Shown: positions 35,722-44,322 of the stretch, piece after piece
Position numbering within the stretch: the first letter of the stretch is position 1
Layout: each line of letters starts with the position of its first letter
Source of the DNA: Zobellia russellii
Lineage (GTDB): Bacteria > Bacteroidota > Bacteroidia > Flavobacteriales > Flavobacteriaceae
NCBI RefSeq assembly: GCF_018728565.1
Contig: NZ_JACSOI010000003.1
Span: 434,001 to 498,000, forward strand
Direction: 5' to 3'
Length of the DNA stretch: 64,000 nt
The notes under the pieces: generated by a model
Told to the model about the DNA's origin: nothing
The model's database searches: none
The model's input: only the letters and a program-made list of their open reading frames with translations
Program-made: the position numbers and the translations under genes

Positions 35722-37170
35722 TTATAGTTTATTCAGACAAGCAGCAACTCCTTCTGTTTCAATACACTCAATATTTGTGGAAACGCTATTTTCTAGTCCG
35801 TTAATCTGCGTTAGGTCTTCTCCCCAAATGGAGGCGTTCTTAAGTACATTGTTCGTAAATGTGCTCAAGCTAGAGGTACCATCATCTACTTTTTGCCATT
35901 CGGAAGCAAAAAATTGAAGCACTTGTTTGTCATCGTTCAGGGCAATAGACTTTCCATTGAATTCCCCTTTATAAAACCGAAGCATAGCCGAAAGACCAAA
36001 TGCAATACGTTTGGGTAATTTGCCTTGCGCATTGTTGTAGTCTTTTAGGGTAGGTAATAGGCGCGCTACAAACTTAGAAGTACTGTTTAAGGATATACTA
36101 ATGAGCTGATGCTTTAAAAGTGGGTTTCTAAAACGATCAAGTACGTCCGCTACAAATTTGTTTTTTACGTCATCTGGAAAATCCAGTGTTTTTGCAGCTT
36201 CCTCTAAAAGAAGACTTTCTACAAAATGGCTTACCTCTTTATTTTCCATGGCTTCTTTTACAAAACGGATGCCCGCCAAATAGCCTACAGGAACCATAGA
36301 TGTGTGTGCCCCGTTTAAAATGCGCACTTTCATCTCACGGTAGGGGGCAAGGTCGTTTACAAACTCCACATTAAGATCGGTTTTAGCGAACGGAAGTTCT
36401 TTTTGAACGGTTTCGTTAGCTTGAATTACCCAGCTATGGTAATACTCGCCTGCAACTAAAAGTTCATCTTTATAACCTAGTTTTTGTTCAATTTCATTTG
36501 CCCTGTCAGATGGATATCCCGAAACAATACGGTCTACTAGTGTGCTACAAAAATGATTGGCCGTCAGGATCCAGTTTTTAAAACCTTCTTCTAGCTCCCA
36601 ATGGTCTGCGTATTGCAAAACCGTCTGTTGAAGAGCGGCGCCATTTTCCTCTATAAGCTCACAAGGAAGCAGAATACATCCTTTGGAAATATCTGCTTTA
36701 AAGTGTTTGTAACGGTGGTAAAGCCATATCGTTAGTTTAGCGGGAAACTCCTTTGGCGGCTCCCCATTAAACTTATCCTCGGCATTAAATTTAATACCTG
36801 CTTCCGTAGTGTTGGAGACAATAAAACGTAAGTCTTCGGTTTCGGCCAATTTAAGATAGGTAGCCCATTCATTATAAGAATGAATCACTTGCTGAACCTC
36901 TGTAACCAATGTTTTTTCGGCAACGAGTTCTCCGTTTTTTATTCCGTCAAGAACAACGGTAAACAGACCGTCTTGTTTTTTTAGTTCGGCATAATCTCCA
37001 CCAGCTGTTGGTTTTATTATAGCAATGTCACCGTTAAAATCAGTTTCTTGGTTAAGTACGTGTACCATCCAATCTACAAAGGCACGTAAAAAGTTTCCGC
37101 CGCCAAACTGCATTACCTTTAATGGGCGTTGCACTCTGTTTGGTACGGTTGTATGATTTAAAATCTGCAT
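35722..37170 (-). CDS. uxaB: Tagaturonate reductase
   Basis: Reduces D-tagaturonate to D-altronate with NADH. The 482 residues fit the polyol-dehydrogenase (mannitol dehydrogenase-like) family. The cofactor motif is MQFGGGNFLRAFVDW, followed by FIVSNTTEAGI, LPCELIEENG and the substrate-site region KVRILNGAHTSMVPVGYLAG, in which the Lys and Asn/His are conserved. It follows altronate dehydratase by 39 nt, the classic uxaB-uxaA pair. No uronate isomerase (uxaC) is present nearby, so tagaturonate must come from another route, which is the key argument for the L-galactonate pathway. Confidence 0.93.
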   Translation of the reverse strand: MQILNHTTVPNRVQRPLKVMQFGGGNFLRAFVDWMVHVLNQETDFNGDIAIIKPTAGGDYAELKKQDGLFTVVLDGIKNGELVAEKTLVTEVQQVIHSYNEWATYLKLAETEDLRFIVSNTTEAGIKFNAEDKFNGEPPKEFPAKLTIWLYHRYKHFKADISKGCILLPCELIEENGAALQQTVLQYADHWELEEGFKNWILTANHFCSTLVDRIVSGYPSDRANEIEQKLGYKDELLVAGEYYHSWVIQANETVQKELPFAKTDLNVEFVNDLAPYREMKVRILNGAHTSMVPVGYLAGIRFVKEAMENKEVSHFVESLLLEEAAKTLDFPDDVKNKFVADVLDRFRNPLLKHQLISISLNSTSKFVARLLPTLKDYNNAQGKLPKRIAFGLSAMLRFYKGEFNGKSIALNDDKQVLQFFASEWQKVDDGTSSLSTFTNNVLKNASIWGEDLTQINGLENSVSTNIECIETEGVAACLNKL

Positions 37171-37209
37171 TAAATAGCTGTTTGTTTAGTTAAAATTTAG
37201 TTGAGATAT

Positions 37210-38862
37210 TTAAAGTGATATACCTCTTTTCCAAGGGATAAAGTCTTCCTGGCCCAAACGTACGGCCGCAGGAACAACTTCTCCGCTGGCTACTTTAATA
37301 ATGTATTCCAATAACTCTTCGCCTTTGGTCTCAATAGTATCCTCTCCCGTAATTACCGTTCCGGTATTAAAATCTATGATATCTTTCATGCGGCTACTAA
37401 GCGTATTGTTGCTAGATAGTTTAATGACCGGTGCAATAGGGTTTCCGGTAGGAGTTCCTAAACCTGTTGTAAAACAGATTACGTTACATCCCGATCCGGC
37501 AAGACCGGTAGTACTCTCTACATCATTTCCGGGAGTACATAAAAGGTTCAGTCCTTTTTTTCTAACCGGCTCCGTATAATCCAGTACATCGGTTACGGGG
37601 CTTGTGCCCCCTTTTTTGGCAGCACCGGCAGATTTCATCGCATCGGTAATAAGTCCGTCTTTTATATTTCCAGGTGATGGATTATTCTCAAATCCAGACC
37701 CAACAGAAACTGCCTTGTCTGAATAGGCACGCATTAGTTTAGCAAATTTGGTTGCATTTTCTTCGGTTTCACAACGGTTGATGAGTTCTTGCTCAACACC
37801 GTTAAGTTCAGGAAATTCCGAAAGCACCGTAGTGGCACCCAGCGCCACTAATAAATCCGATGCATAGCCCAATGATGGATTTGCGGATATTCCCGAGAAA
37901 CCATCTGAACCACCACATTCCAAACCTAGAACAAGTTTGGTAAGTGGTGCCGGTTTTCTTTCTATTTTATTGGCTTCAATGAGCCCCACAAAGGTCTTTT
38001 TAACTGCCTCTTCAATAAACTGACGTTCTCCGGAACTTTTTTGTTGTTCAAGTATGTAAAGTGGCTTGTTAAAATTAGGGTCAAGCTTGGCTATAGCCGC
38101 TTCCAATAATTTGAACTGTGCATTTTGGCAACCCAAACTAAGAATAGTAGCACCTGCCGTATTTGGATGGGTAATGTACCCTGCCAAAAGATTACAAAGG
38201 GTTTCCGAATCTTGGCGAATACCACCGCAACCGCCGTCATGGTTCAGGAACTTAATACCGTCCACATTCGGGAAAGTGCGGTTTTGTTTGATTTCTTCGG
38301 GGGTTTTAATAATATCCGAAGATAAAAGTTCATCATCGGAAGCACCATTTTTATACTGATTGACAAGTACTTCCGTATCTACTACAAAATCCGTTGTGGT
38401 ATGGTAGCCCAAGGATTTTAAAAGAGCGGATTTCATTACGTCTACGTTTCTGTTCTCACAGAAAACCAAAGGAATTACCAACCAATGATTGGCCGTGCCA
38501 ACTTTACCATCCGTTCTATGGTATCCATTAAAAGTTACGTCTTTCCATTTAGTTACGTCAGGTGCGGTCCAGCTCAACTTCTCTTGACCAACAGCATACT
38601 CGGAAGATGCATGTACTACATTTTCGGTAGTAATGGTCTCTCCCTTGGCAATTAGTTTAGTGGCCTTGCCCACTAATGAACCGTACATAATAATAGGGTC
38701 CCCAACATTTAGCTGGGTAGTAGTGAATTTATGTTTTGCCTTTACGTTCAGGATTACCTGAAAGCTGTCATTGTTATGAACAATATCAGAACCTTTAGGA
38801 ATATCGGTAAGGGCTGCCAGAACGTTATCTTCTGGATGAATTTGCAAAAATTGCTTGGACAT
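37210..38862 (-). CDS. uxaA: Altronate dehydratase
   Basis: Dehydrates D-altronate to KDG. The 550-residue protein has an N-terminal SAF domain (about 1-90, LQIHPEDNVLAALTDIPKG) and a large C-terminal UxaA catalytic domain. Diagnostic segments are FNGYHRTDGKVGTANHWL, FLNHDGGCGGIRQDSETLCN, LGLECGGSDGFSGISANPSL and CTPGNDVESTTGLAGSGCNV. The conserved Cys and His residues are those expected to bind Fe/Mn. It lies second in the minus-strand operon. Its product is the substrate of the kinase at 542, about 36 kb away in the window. Full length and intact. Confidence 0.94.
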   Translation of the reverse strand: MSKQFLQIHPEDNVLAALTDIPKGSDIVHNNDSFQVILNVKAKHKFTTTQLNVGDPIIMYGSLVGKATKLIAKGETITTENVVHASSEYAVGQEKLSWTAPDVTKWKDVTFNGYHRTDGKVGTANHWLVIPLVFCENRNVDVMKSALLKSLGYHTTTDFVVDTEVLVNQYKNGASDDELLSSDIIKTPEEIKQNRTFPNVDGIKFLNHDGGCGGIRQDSETLCNLLAGYITHPNTAGATILSLGCQNAQFKLLEAAIAKLDPNFNKPLYILEQQKSSGERQFIEEAVKKTFVGLIEANKIERKPAPLTKLVLGLECGGSDGFSGISANPSLGYASDLLVALGATTVLSEFPELNGVEQELINRCETEENATKFAKLMRAYSDKAVSVGSGFENNPSPGNIKDGLITDAMKSAGAAKKGGTSPVTDVLDYTEPVRKKGLNLLCTPGNDVESTTGLAGSGCNVICFTTGLGTPTGNPIAPVIKLSSNNTLSSRMKDIIDFNTGTVITGEDTIETKGEELLEYIIKVASGEVVPAAVRLGQEDFIPWKRGISL

Positions 38863-38909
38863 AGTGTTCTTTACTTTTGTCTGTGCTTAATGGTTTGGTT
38901 GATGAACGT

Positions 38910-39926
38910 CTATTCAAAATCAACAGTAGCCTTGATAACTCCGTTAGCTGGGTCTAACCAGCCATCAAAGTTGGTAATCATTTCTGTATAAGGAACATTA
39001 TGGGTAATGAAGGAGTCTATTGGAAACTCGCCTTTTTCCAAAACGGAAATAACATGTTCAAAATCTTCCAAAGTAGCATTTCTACTACACATAATAGTTG
39101 TTTCCTTGGCATGGATCTTAGGGTGCGTAAATACCAGTTCTCCTTTAGAAAGGCCAACTAAAACGTATCTTCCACCATGTGACATATAATCCGGGCCTGC
39201 TTCAAGAGCTCCTTTATGACCTGTTGCATCAAAAACCGCAGTAGCTAAATCACCATTAGTAATTTCAGAAACTCGGTCTACAGCATCTTTTCCTCCTAGA
39301 ACAACATAGTCAACACCAATATCGTTTTTAGCATAGTCCAAACGTTGTTGGTTCATGTCTATGGCAATTACCTTTGCCCCGGCAATTTGTGCCAATTTCA
39401 TGATACCTATACCAATAGGGCCACAACCTACTACCACAATGGTTTCACCAGGTTGAACATTGGCACGACGTATAGCGTGCGCTCCAATAGCCAACGGTTC
39501 AACTACGGCCATTTGGTCATCTGTTAATTGTTGCGCGGGAATAAGCAAGTTGGTAGGAACCGTAATTTTTTCTTGCATGCCACCATCTGTATGAACCCCT
39601 AGTACCTTAATGTTGGTACAACAATTGGTTTTGCCGTTTCTACAGGCAATACATGTACCACAGCTTACATAAGGCATAACCACAACATTGTCTCCCGCTT
39701 TAATACCTTGAGGATTCTCATCTATTTCCACTACTTGCGTGGCTAGTTCATGACCAAGGATTCTTGGATAGGTAAAAAAGGCTTGATTACCAGCATAGGC
39801 ATGTAAGTCCGTTCCGCAGATACCCACTTTTTTAACTTTTAATATAGCTTCACCGGCTTTTCTTGTTGGTTCATCTTTCTCTTTAAGAATGAACTCTCCC
39901 GGCTTCTCGCATACAATATATTTCAT
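38910..39926 (-). CDS. Zn-dependent dehydrogenase, probable L-galactonate 5-dehydrogenase
   Basis: First gene of the operon. The start at 39926 (MKYIVCEKPG) is preferred to an upstream in-frame ATG at 39965, which would add 13 residues absent from the family. The 338 residues are a medium-chain zinc dehydrogenase. Catalytic zinc ligands are Cys37, His59 and Glu60 (GHE), structural zinc cysteines are near 89, 92, 95 and 102/103, and the NAD site is VVVGCGPIGIG. It resembles the group that includes E. coli LgoD (YjjN) and L-gulonate 5-dehydrogenases, which oxidise L-galactonate to D-tagaturonate or L-gulonate to D-fructuronate. Because UxaB and UxaA, which use tagaturonate and altronate, follow it, L-galactonate is the best-fitting substrate. 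Confidence 0.75.
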   Translation of the reverse strand: MKYIVCEKPGEFILKEKDEPTRKAGEAILKVKKVGICGTDLHAYAGNQAFFTYPRILGHELATQVVEIDENPQGIKAGDNVVVMPYVSCGTCIACRNGKTNCCTNIKVLGVHTDGGMQEKITVPTNLLIPAQQLTDDQMAVVEPLAIGAHAIRRANVQPGETIVVVGCGPIGIGIMKLAQIAGAKVIAIDMNQQRLDYAKNDIGVDYVVLGGKDAVDRVSEITNGDLATAVFDATGHKGALEAGPDYMSHGGRYVLVGLSKGELVFTHPKIHAKETTIMCSRNATLEDFEHVISVLEKGEFPIDSFITHNVPYTEMITNFDGWLDPANGVIKATVDFE

Positions 39927-40028
39927 GTGTTTAATTTGTTTTTGGTCACATTTATATGAAAACAAGTTATTTCTCTTAATACTATCCAGTTTTTGAAATC
40001 TACACCTATTGCAATTGGTGTACTACTG

Positions 40029-40058
40029 AAAAAGAGCGCACCGTTATGGTGCGCTCCT
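40029..40058 (-). terminator. Rho-independent terminator of the GH29 transcript
   Basis: Read on the minus strand, a 9-bp GC-rich stem (GAGCGCACC at 40034-40042 with GGTGCGCTC at 40048-40056) with a 5-nt loop is followed by TTTTT. It lies 45 nt after the GH29 stop and separates that gene from the downstream seven-gene operon, which therefore needs its own promoter. Confidence 0.85.
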
Positions 40059-40100
40059 AAATTAAAAAAAACTAACTCAACTAACTTCTTTATTAAGGTG

Positions 40101-41642
40101 CTATAACGATATTTCAAGCACGTGTGCAAAATCTCCGGATTTACTTCCAAGATTGGAAATTGAAAGCGCATCGTCTTTCACATCAAAGGAAATTTTAGCA
40201 TCACTACCCAGTAATTTTACACTTTTGATATTTAGGTCTTTACCATATTCACTGGCTTTACCTAAAGACTTAATATCTACTTTATTTCCTTCTGGCCATT
40301 CCATCATGATGGCATACAACTTATCGCCTTTTTTGGTGAAACGAATATCTTGGCCTGTAAAGTCTTTGTTCTGACCTTCGCTATGGTGACCTTTTTTAAC
40401 TTCGGTAGGACCTTCGCCAAATGTGCTCCAGTACTCCGTATCATAAATAGCTTCGCCATTAACTTTTAACCAATCGCCTATTTGAAACAATATTTCTTTT
40501 TGGTCCTCTGGGATGGTACCATCCGCTTTTGGTCCTACATTAAGTAATAGGTTTCCGTTTTTAGAAACAATATCAACTAAATCGTCAACAAGACTATTTG
40601 CTGTGCGCGACTCCCAATTGGTTACGTAGCACCAAGAATTCTTTCCAATGGACGTATCTGTCTGCCAAGGTAATTTTCTAATACCAGGAAGCTTACCACG
40701 TTCCAAATCATAGATTACGGTACCTTCAGGAAAGGCTTCATGGTCAAAGTTCTTGTCATTGATAACTACTTCTTTACCCCATTCAATACCTTTATTGTAG
40801 TAATAAGCGGCAATTTTAGGACGGTATTCTTTGTAATCTGGGATATCCAAATAGAAATCGAACCAAAGAATGTCCGGTTGATAATTATCGATTAGATCCA
40901 CGGTTCTGTCCCACCACATTTTTTTGAATTCCTCAGATACAGGCTCGGTAAGGTCTTTTCCTTTTGGAGAGTATAAGTCTGCGTATTGTGGGTCTGTCGT
41001 GTCAAACTTGTCCTTTTTATTGTAGAAAGACCAGTTAAAGGCATAGTGCGAAGACGCTCCCATAATCATACCTTGCTCGCGACCTTCTTTAAAAAGTTCA
41101 CCTAACACATCACGTTTTGGGCCCATGTCTACTGAATTCCATCGGGTTGTGTTGGATTTGTACATGGCAAAACCATCATGATGGTCCGCTACAGGAATCA
41201 CATATTTAGCACCGGATTTTTTAAAAATATCTATCCACTCCTTAGCATCGAATTTTTCGGCTTTGAACATGGGTATAAAATCCTTATAACCAAATTCCTT
41301 TTGGTCACCATATGTTTTTTTATGGTGAAGGTATGTTGCGTTAGGTCCTTTTTTACCAAGGTTTAGCTGGGCACTGAATGTGGCCGTGTCCATATACATT
41401 TGGCGTGGGTACCATTCCGATCCGTAAGCAGGTACGGCATAAGCCCCCCAGTGAATGAATATTCCAAATTTACTATCATTGAACCATTCCGGGTCTTTAT
41501 AGTTTTTCTTAATGGATTCCCAGTTGGCTTCGTATACAGCCGCAGTTTCTTGGGTTGCTGGTTCTTCTTTCTTCTTCTCCGTTTTTGAGCCACATGAAGC
41601 AAGAACAGCTCCGGTCAATATAAGTGTGAATACTTTATTCAT
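40101..41642 (-). CDS. GH29 alpha-L-fucosidase-family lipoprotein, probable alpha-L-galactosidase/fucosidase
   Basis: Retaining exo-glycosidase. The start at 41642 is chosen because it gives a lipoprotein signal peptide (MNKVFTLILTGAVLASC, lipobox Cys17); the longer reading would add 23 unlikely residues. The mature part follows GH29: SKFGIFIHWGAYAVPAYGSE, PVADHHDGFAMY, then DILWFDFYLDIP, in which Asp262 is the expected nucleophile, and NGNLLLNVGPKADGTIPE near 390. The usual Gly after WFD is replaced by Phe. The last 90 or so residues form a beta-sandwich. GH29 includes enzymes that release L-galactose from red-algal galactans as well as L-fucosidases. Linkage to the L-galactose operon favours the former. 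It is alone in its transcript or follows the AraC gene, 170 nt upstream. Confidence 0.85.
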   Translation of the reverse strand: MNKVFTLILTGAVLASCGSKTEKKKEEPATQETAAVYEANWESIKKNYKDPEWFNDSKFGIFIHWGAYAVPAYGSEWYPRQMYMDTATFSAQLNLGKKGPNATYLHHKKTYGDQKEFGYKDFIPMFKAEKFDAKEWIDIFKKSGAKYVIPVADHHDGFAMYKSNTTRWNSVDMGPKRDVLGELFKEGREQGMIMGASSHYAFNWSFYNKKDKFDTTDPQYADLYSPKGKDLTEPVSEEFKKMWWDRTVDLIDNYQPDILWFDFYLDIPDYKEYRPKIAAYYYNKGIEWGKEVVINDKNFDHEAFPEGTVIYDLERGKLPGIRKLPWQTDTSIGKNSWCYVTNWESRTANSLVDDLVDIVSKNGNLLLNVGPKADGTIPEDQKEILFQIGDWLKVNGEAIYDTEYWSTFGEGPTEVKKGHHSEGQNKDFTGQDIRFTKKGDKLYAIMMEWPEGNKVDIKSLGKASEYGKDLNIKSVKLLGSDAKISFDVKDDALSISNLGSKSGDFAHVLEISL

Positions 41643-41812
41643 TAAAAATAATTTATAAGGTTGGTTAGTGATGTGCGACACAGGCGCTTTTAATGAGTTG
41701 CTAAATTGCAATTTAATAGCGCAAACGAAAGAACGAATTGTTCAAATAAGTATAACAAATGGTTAAATATTTGATTTGTAGTGTTTTTGATGAGTTGTTA
41801 AAGTGCAGTAAT

Positions 41813-42652
41813 TTAGGGCTTTGCGTATTTTCTTTGGTAAGACAGTGGTGAAGAACACATGAATTTTTTGAATTGCCGGTGGAAAAAAGGCAGGCTCTCA
41901 TAACCACATGCAAAGGCTATTTGGGAGACGGAATCATGAGTGTCCAAGAGCATTCTAGCAGAAATATTAATGCGGTATTCGTTTAAGAAAGTAAAGAAGG
42001 GGCGTCCCATCATTTTAGTAAAGAATCTGGAAAAAGACTGTTCGGACATGTTCACTAGATCGGCCAGTTCTTTCAAGTAAATTTTGCGGCTGTAGTTTGC
42101 ACTAACAAAATCGTGAACTTGTGCCATACGATTACCATATTCAGAAGGGAGGTCTTCTGTAAAACTGGCACTGGATAACGTCTTGTAACCACAACTGGAT
42201 AGCTTTACTAGAATTGTGAGCAGTTCTATATATAGGTCATGCGCTTCTAGTTCCGGGCATTTTTTTAAACGGGATAGGAGTGGGGCTGTATCCTTAGTAT
42301 TGAACAATAGGCCTTTGGAGGAAGTCCTTAACATTTGGAATAGCGAGGCCAATTCCGGAACTTTAGGAAATACACCTAAATTCCATTGGATGACTATAGA
42401 TTTGGACAACCCTTTTTGTTCTGTGTTGTTCTTCCAGCAATGGGGAAGATTGGACCGCAATAAAACCAATTCACCGGGCTCATAGGGTCCAACGTAATCG
42501 CCCACAAACTTTGTACCTACGCTTTCTTCTATATAGGTAAGCTCGTGTTGAGGGTGAAAATGCCAAGGCGTATCAAAATCTTTTTTAGAATGATAAAAAC
42601 TGGTAATGGTACGCTTATCATCTAAATGTATGGGCTCTAAAATAGGTTCCAT
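41813..42652 (-). CDS. AraC-family transcriptional regulator with cupin sensor
   Basis: The 279-residue regulator has an N-terminal cupin domain with TPWHFHPQHELTYIEE and YEPGELVLLRSNLPHCW, and a C-terminal AraC helix-turn-helix with LKELADLVNMSEQSFSRFFT and IAFACGYESLPFFHRQFKKF. It is divergent from the P450 operon, with a 186-nt shared control region, and co-directional with the GH29 gene downstream. It is therefore the likely regulator of both the demethylation genes and GH29, with a sugar released from the algal glycan as inducer. The signal is unknown. Confidence 0.92.
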   Translation of the reverse strand: MEPILEPIHLDDKRTITSFYHSKKDFDTPWHFHPQHELTYIEESVGTKFVGDYVGPYEPGELVLLRSNLPHCWKNNTEQKGLSKSIVIQWNLGVFPKVPELASLFQMLRTSSKGLLFNTKDTAPLLSRLKKCPELEAHDLYIELLTILVKLSSCGYKTLSSASFTEDLPSEYGNRMAQVHDFVSANYSRKIYLKELADLVNMSEQSFSRFFTKMMGRPFFTFLNEYRINISARMLLDTHDSVSQIAFACGYESLPFFHRQFKKFMCSSPLSYQRKYAKP

Positions 42653-42838
42653 ATCGCTAAGGATAAATAGGGTTCTGGGATTTGGTGATGTTGTTTATTT
42701 TGTTTCAAATTACGTAAAATTTAATGGATTGATACAGAATAAGGTACTTATTTGCTAAAAAAGGCAATTATTAGTCTTAAAGAAATAATCAAATTTGTAG
42801 CTCCACAAAATGTCGATACTTAAATTAATGTCGTTGAT

Positions 42839-44002
42839 ATGAAGAAAAGTGAATTTCCCGACCCATTTGAAAACGAAAGAGAATCAAAGGGTTATGGAGA
42901 GATGGATGATCAAAATGACCCGGTAACCATGCTTTTACGTCATAAGGATGTTCGTAAAACTGCACATAACTATAAAACATTTCAATCCGGTGCCGTGCCT
43001 GGGCGGATCGTTGTGCCTTCGGAAGTCAATATTCGTGAAACCCGCCAAATACCTTTTGAGGTAGATCCACCGGTTCATGGTATTTACAGAGCTTTGGTAG
43101 AACCTTGGTTTAAAAGGCCTTTACAACCGGAATATCAAGAGAGGTTAGCGGAACAAATTAAAAGTTTAGTAGATGACGTGCTCCAAGACGATTCAGTTGA
43201 AGTGGTAACCGAGTTTGCGTTAAAACTACAGTCACGGGCACTAACCTTACTTTTAAATACACCTTATTCTGAGTCTGAAACTTGGATTTCTTGGGGAACC
43301 CATGTCTTTAGGAGTGAAGGCGAGGCATTAGATGGCGATAAAGCAAATATTCTGTATGATTATATAGATGCCGAAATAGAACGTGCCAGTAAGAACCCTA
43401 CGGGAGATATGTATTCCATACTTCTTGATTCTGAGTTTGAAGGTCGTAAGTTGACTAAAGAAGAAGTAAAGGGCGTAATGGTGTTAACTTTTGCGGGCGG
43501 TAGGGACACGGTTATAAATGCCGTTACCAACGCCATTGCTTATTTGGCCGAACATCCGGAGTCTTTAAAGCGTTTACGTAATGAGCCGGAAATTACAGGA
43601 AAGACCGTTGAGGAAATGATTCGTTATTTTTCTCCACTTACCCATATGGGGCGTGTAGTTACGGAAGACACTTTTGTGTGCGAACATGCGGCAAAAGCAG
43701 ACACCAGGGTGTCATTATGTTGGGCCTCTGCCAACAGGGATGCTAATGTGTTCGAGAATCCTAATGAAATTGTAATGGACCGTAAAATCAATCCGCATGT
43801 AGGCTTCGGTTTTAGTCACCATAACTGTTTAGGGGCAACACATGCCCGTCAGATAATGAAAACTTTGCTTATGACATTAGCGGAAAAAGTGGCTTCCTTC
43901 GAAATATTTGATTGCAAGGAGAATATAGAAGACTTGCATCACTTTAAGCGTAAAGTAGGTTTCCACAGTATTCATGTGAAATTCAACCCATTAACAAAAT
44001 AA
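42839..44002 (+). CDS. Cytochrome P450, probable O-demethylase of 6-O-methyl-D-galactose (CYP236-like)
   Basis: Soluble cytoplasmic bacterial P450 of 387 residues. The I-helix reads FAGGRDTVINA, with acid-alcohol pair near Asp223-Thr224. The ExxR motif is EMIRYF, and the haem loop is FGFSHHNCLG, with Cys330 as axial ligand. In the loop the usual Gly is Ser326. It begins a tight operon with its own 2Fe-2S ferredoxin (5 nt) and reductase (6 nt), a complete class I system. In marine flavobacteria, P450s with this arrangement were shown to demethylate 6-O-methyl-D-galactose from porphyran, giving D-galactose and formaldehyde. The present assignment rests on that synteny and the red-algal sugar context. 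Other hydroxylation reactions are possible. Confidence 0.82.
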   Translation: MKKSEFPDPFENERESKGYGEMDDQNDPVTMLLRHKDVRKTAHNYKTFQSGAVPGRIVVPSEVNIRETRQIPFEVDPPVHGIYRALVEPWFKRPLQPEYQERLAEQIKSLVDDVLQDDSVEVVTEFALKLQSRALTLLLNTPYSESETWISWGTHVFRSEGEALDGDKANILYDYIDAEIERASKNPTGDMYSILLDSEFEGRKLTKEEVKGVMVLTFAGGRDTVINAVTNAIAYLAEHPESLKRLRNEPEITGKTVEEMIRYFSPLTHMGRVVTEDTFVCEHAAKADTRVSLCWASANRDANVFENPNEIVMDRKINPHVGFGFSHHNCLGATHARQIMKTLLMTLAEKVASFEIFDCKENIEDLHHFKRKVGFHSIHVKFNPLTK

Positions 44003-44007
44003 CAACC

Positions 44008-44316
44008 ATGGCAAAAATCACATTTATAACCAGTGACGAAGAAACAATAACCTTAGAAGGAACCTCCGGTTCAGTAATGGCCTTGGCCGTTGAGAATGGA
44101 GTGCCGGGAATTGATGGCGATTGTGGAGGAGTTTGTTCTTGTGCTACCTGTCATGTGCATGTAGCTCCAGATGATATGGATAAAACAGGGAGCGCGAGCG
44201 AAATTGAGACCGATATGCTTGAGCTTGATGATAATGCAGATGAATATAGCCGTCTTTGTTGCCAAATAGATATTACAGATGCTATTGATGGTGTCGTGTT
44301 GAAAGTGGCCAAATAA
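44008..44316 (+). CDS. 2Fe-2S ferredoxin (adrenodoxin/putidaredoxin type)
   Basis: Electron carrier of 102 residues for the P450. The cluster ligands follow the vertebrate-type pattern: Cys39, Cys45 and Cys48 in DCGGVCSCATCHVHV (C-x5-C-x2-C), and the fourth in SRLCCQI (Cys84 or Cys85, the latter by alignment). The extra Cys43 is unlikely to be a ligand. LELDDNADEYSRL near 72 is the acidic region where reductase and P450 bind in putidaredoxin. It lies 5 nt after the P450 gene and 6 nt before the reductase, so the three are made together. Confidence 0.93.
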   Translation: MAKITFITSDEETITLEGTSGSVMALAVENGVPGIDGDCGGVCSCATCHVHVAPDDMDKTGSASEIETDMLELDDNADEYSRLCCQIDITDAIDGVVLKVAK

Positions 44317-44322
44317 ATTGTA

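Noticed and set aside
35722-38862. Operon as a galacturonate (pectin) pathway
   Set aside because: uxaA and uxaB are present but there is no uronate isomerase, pectin lyase or GH28 in the window, and FucP, lactonase and SDR would be unexplained.
32277-39926. Operon as a standard L-fucose pathway (fuconate dehydratase route)
   Set aside because: No fuconate dehydratase or 2-keto-3-deoxy-fuconate processing enzyme is present, and UxaA/UxaB would have no role.
39927-39965. Upstream ATG for the Zn-dehydrogenase
   Set aside because: The 13 added residues (ending KQIKH) are not family-like; MKYIVCEKPG is the normal N-terminus.
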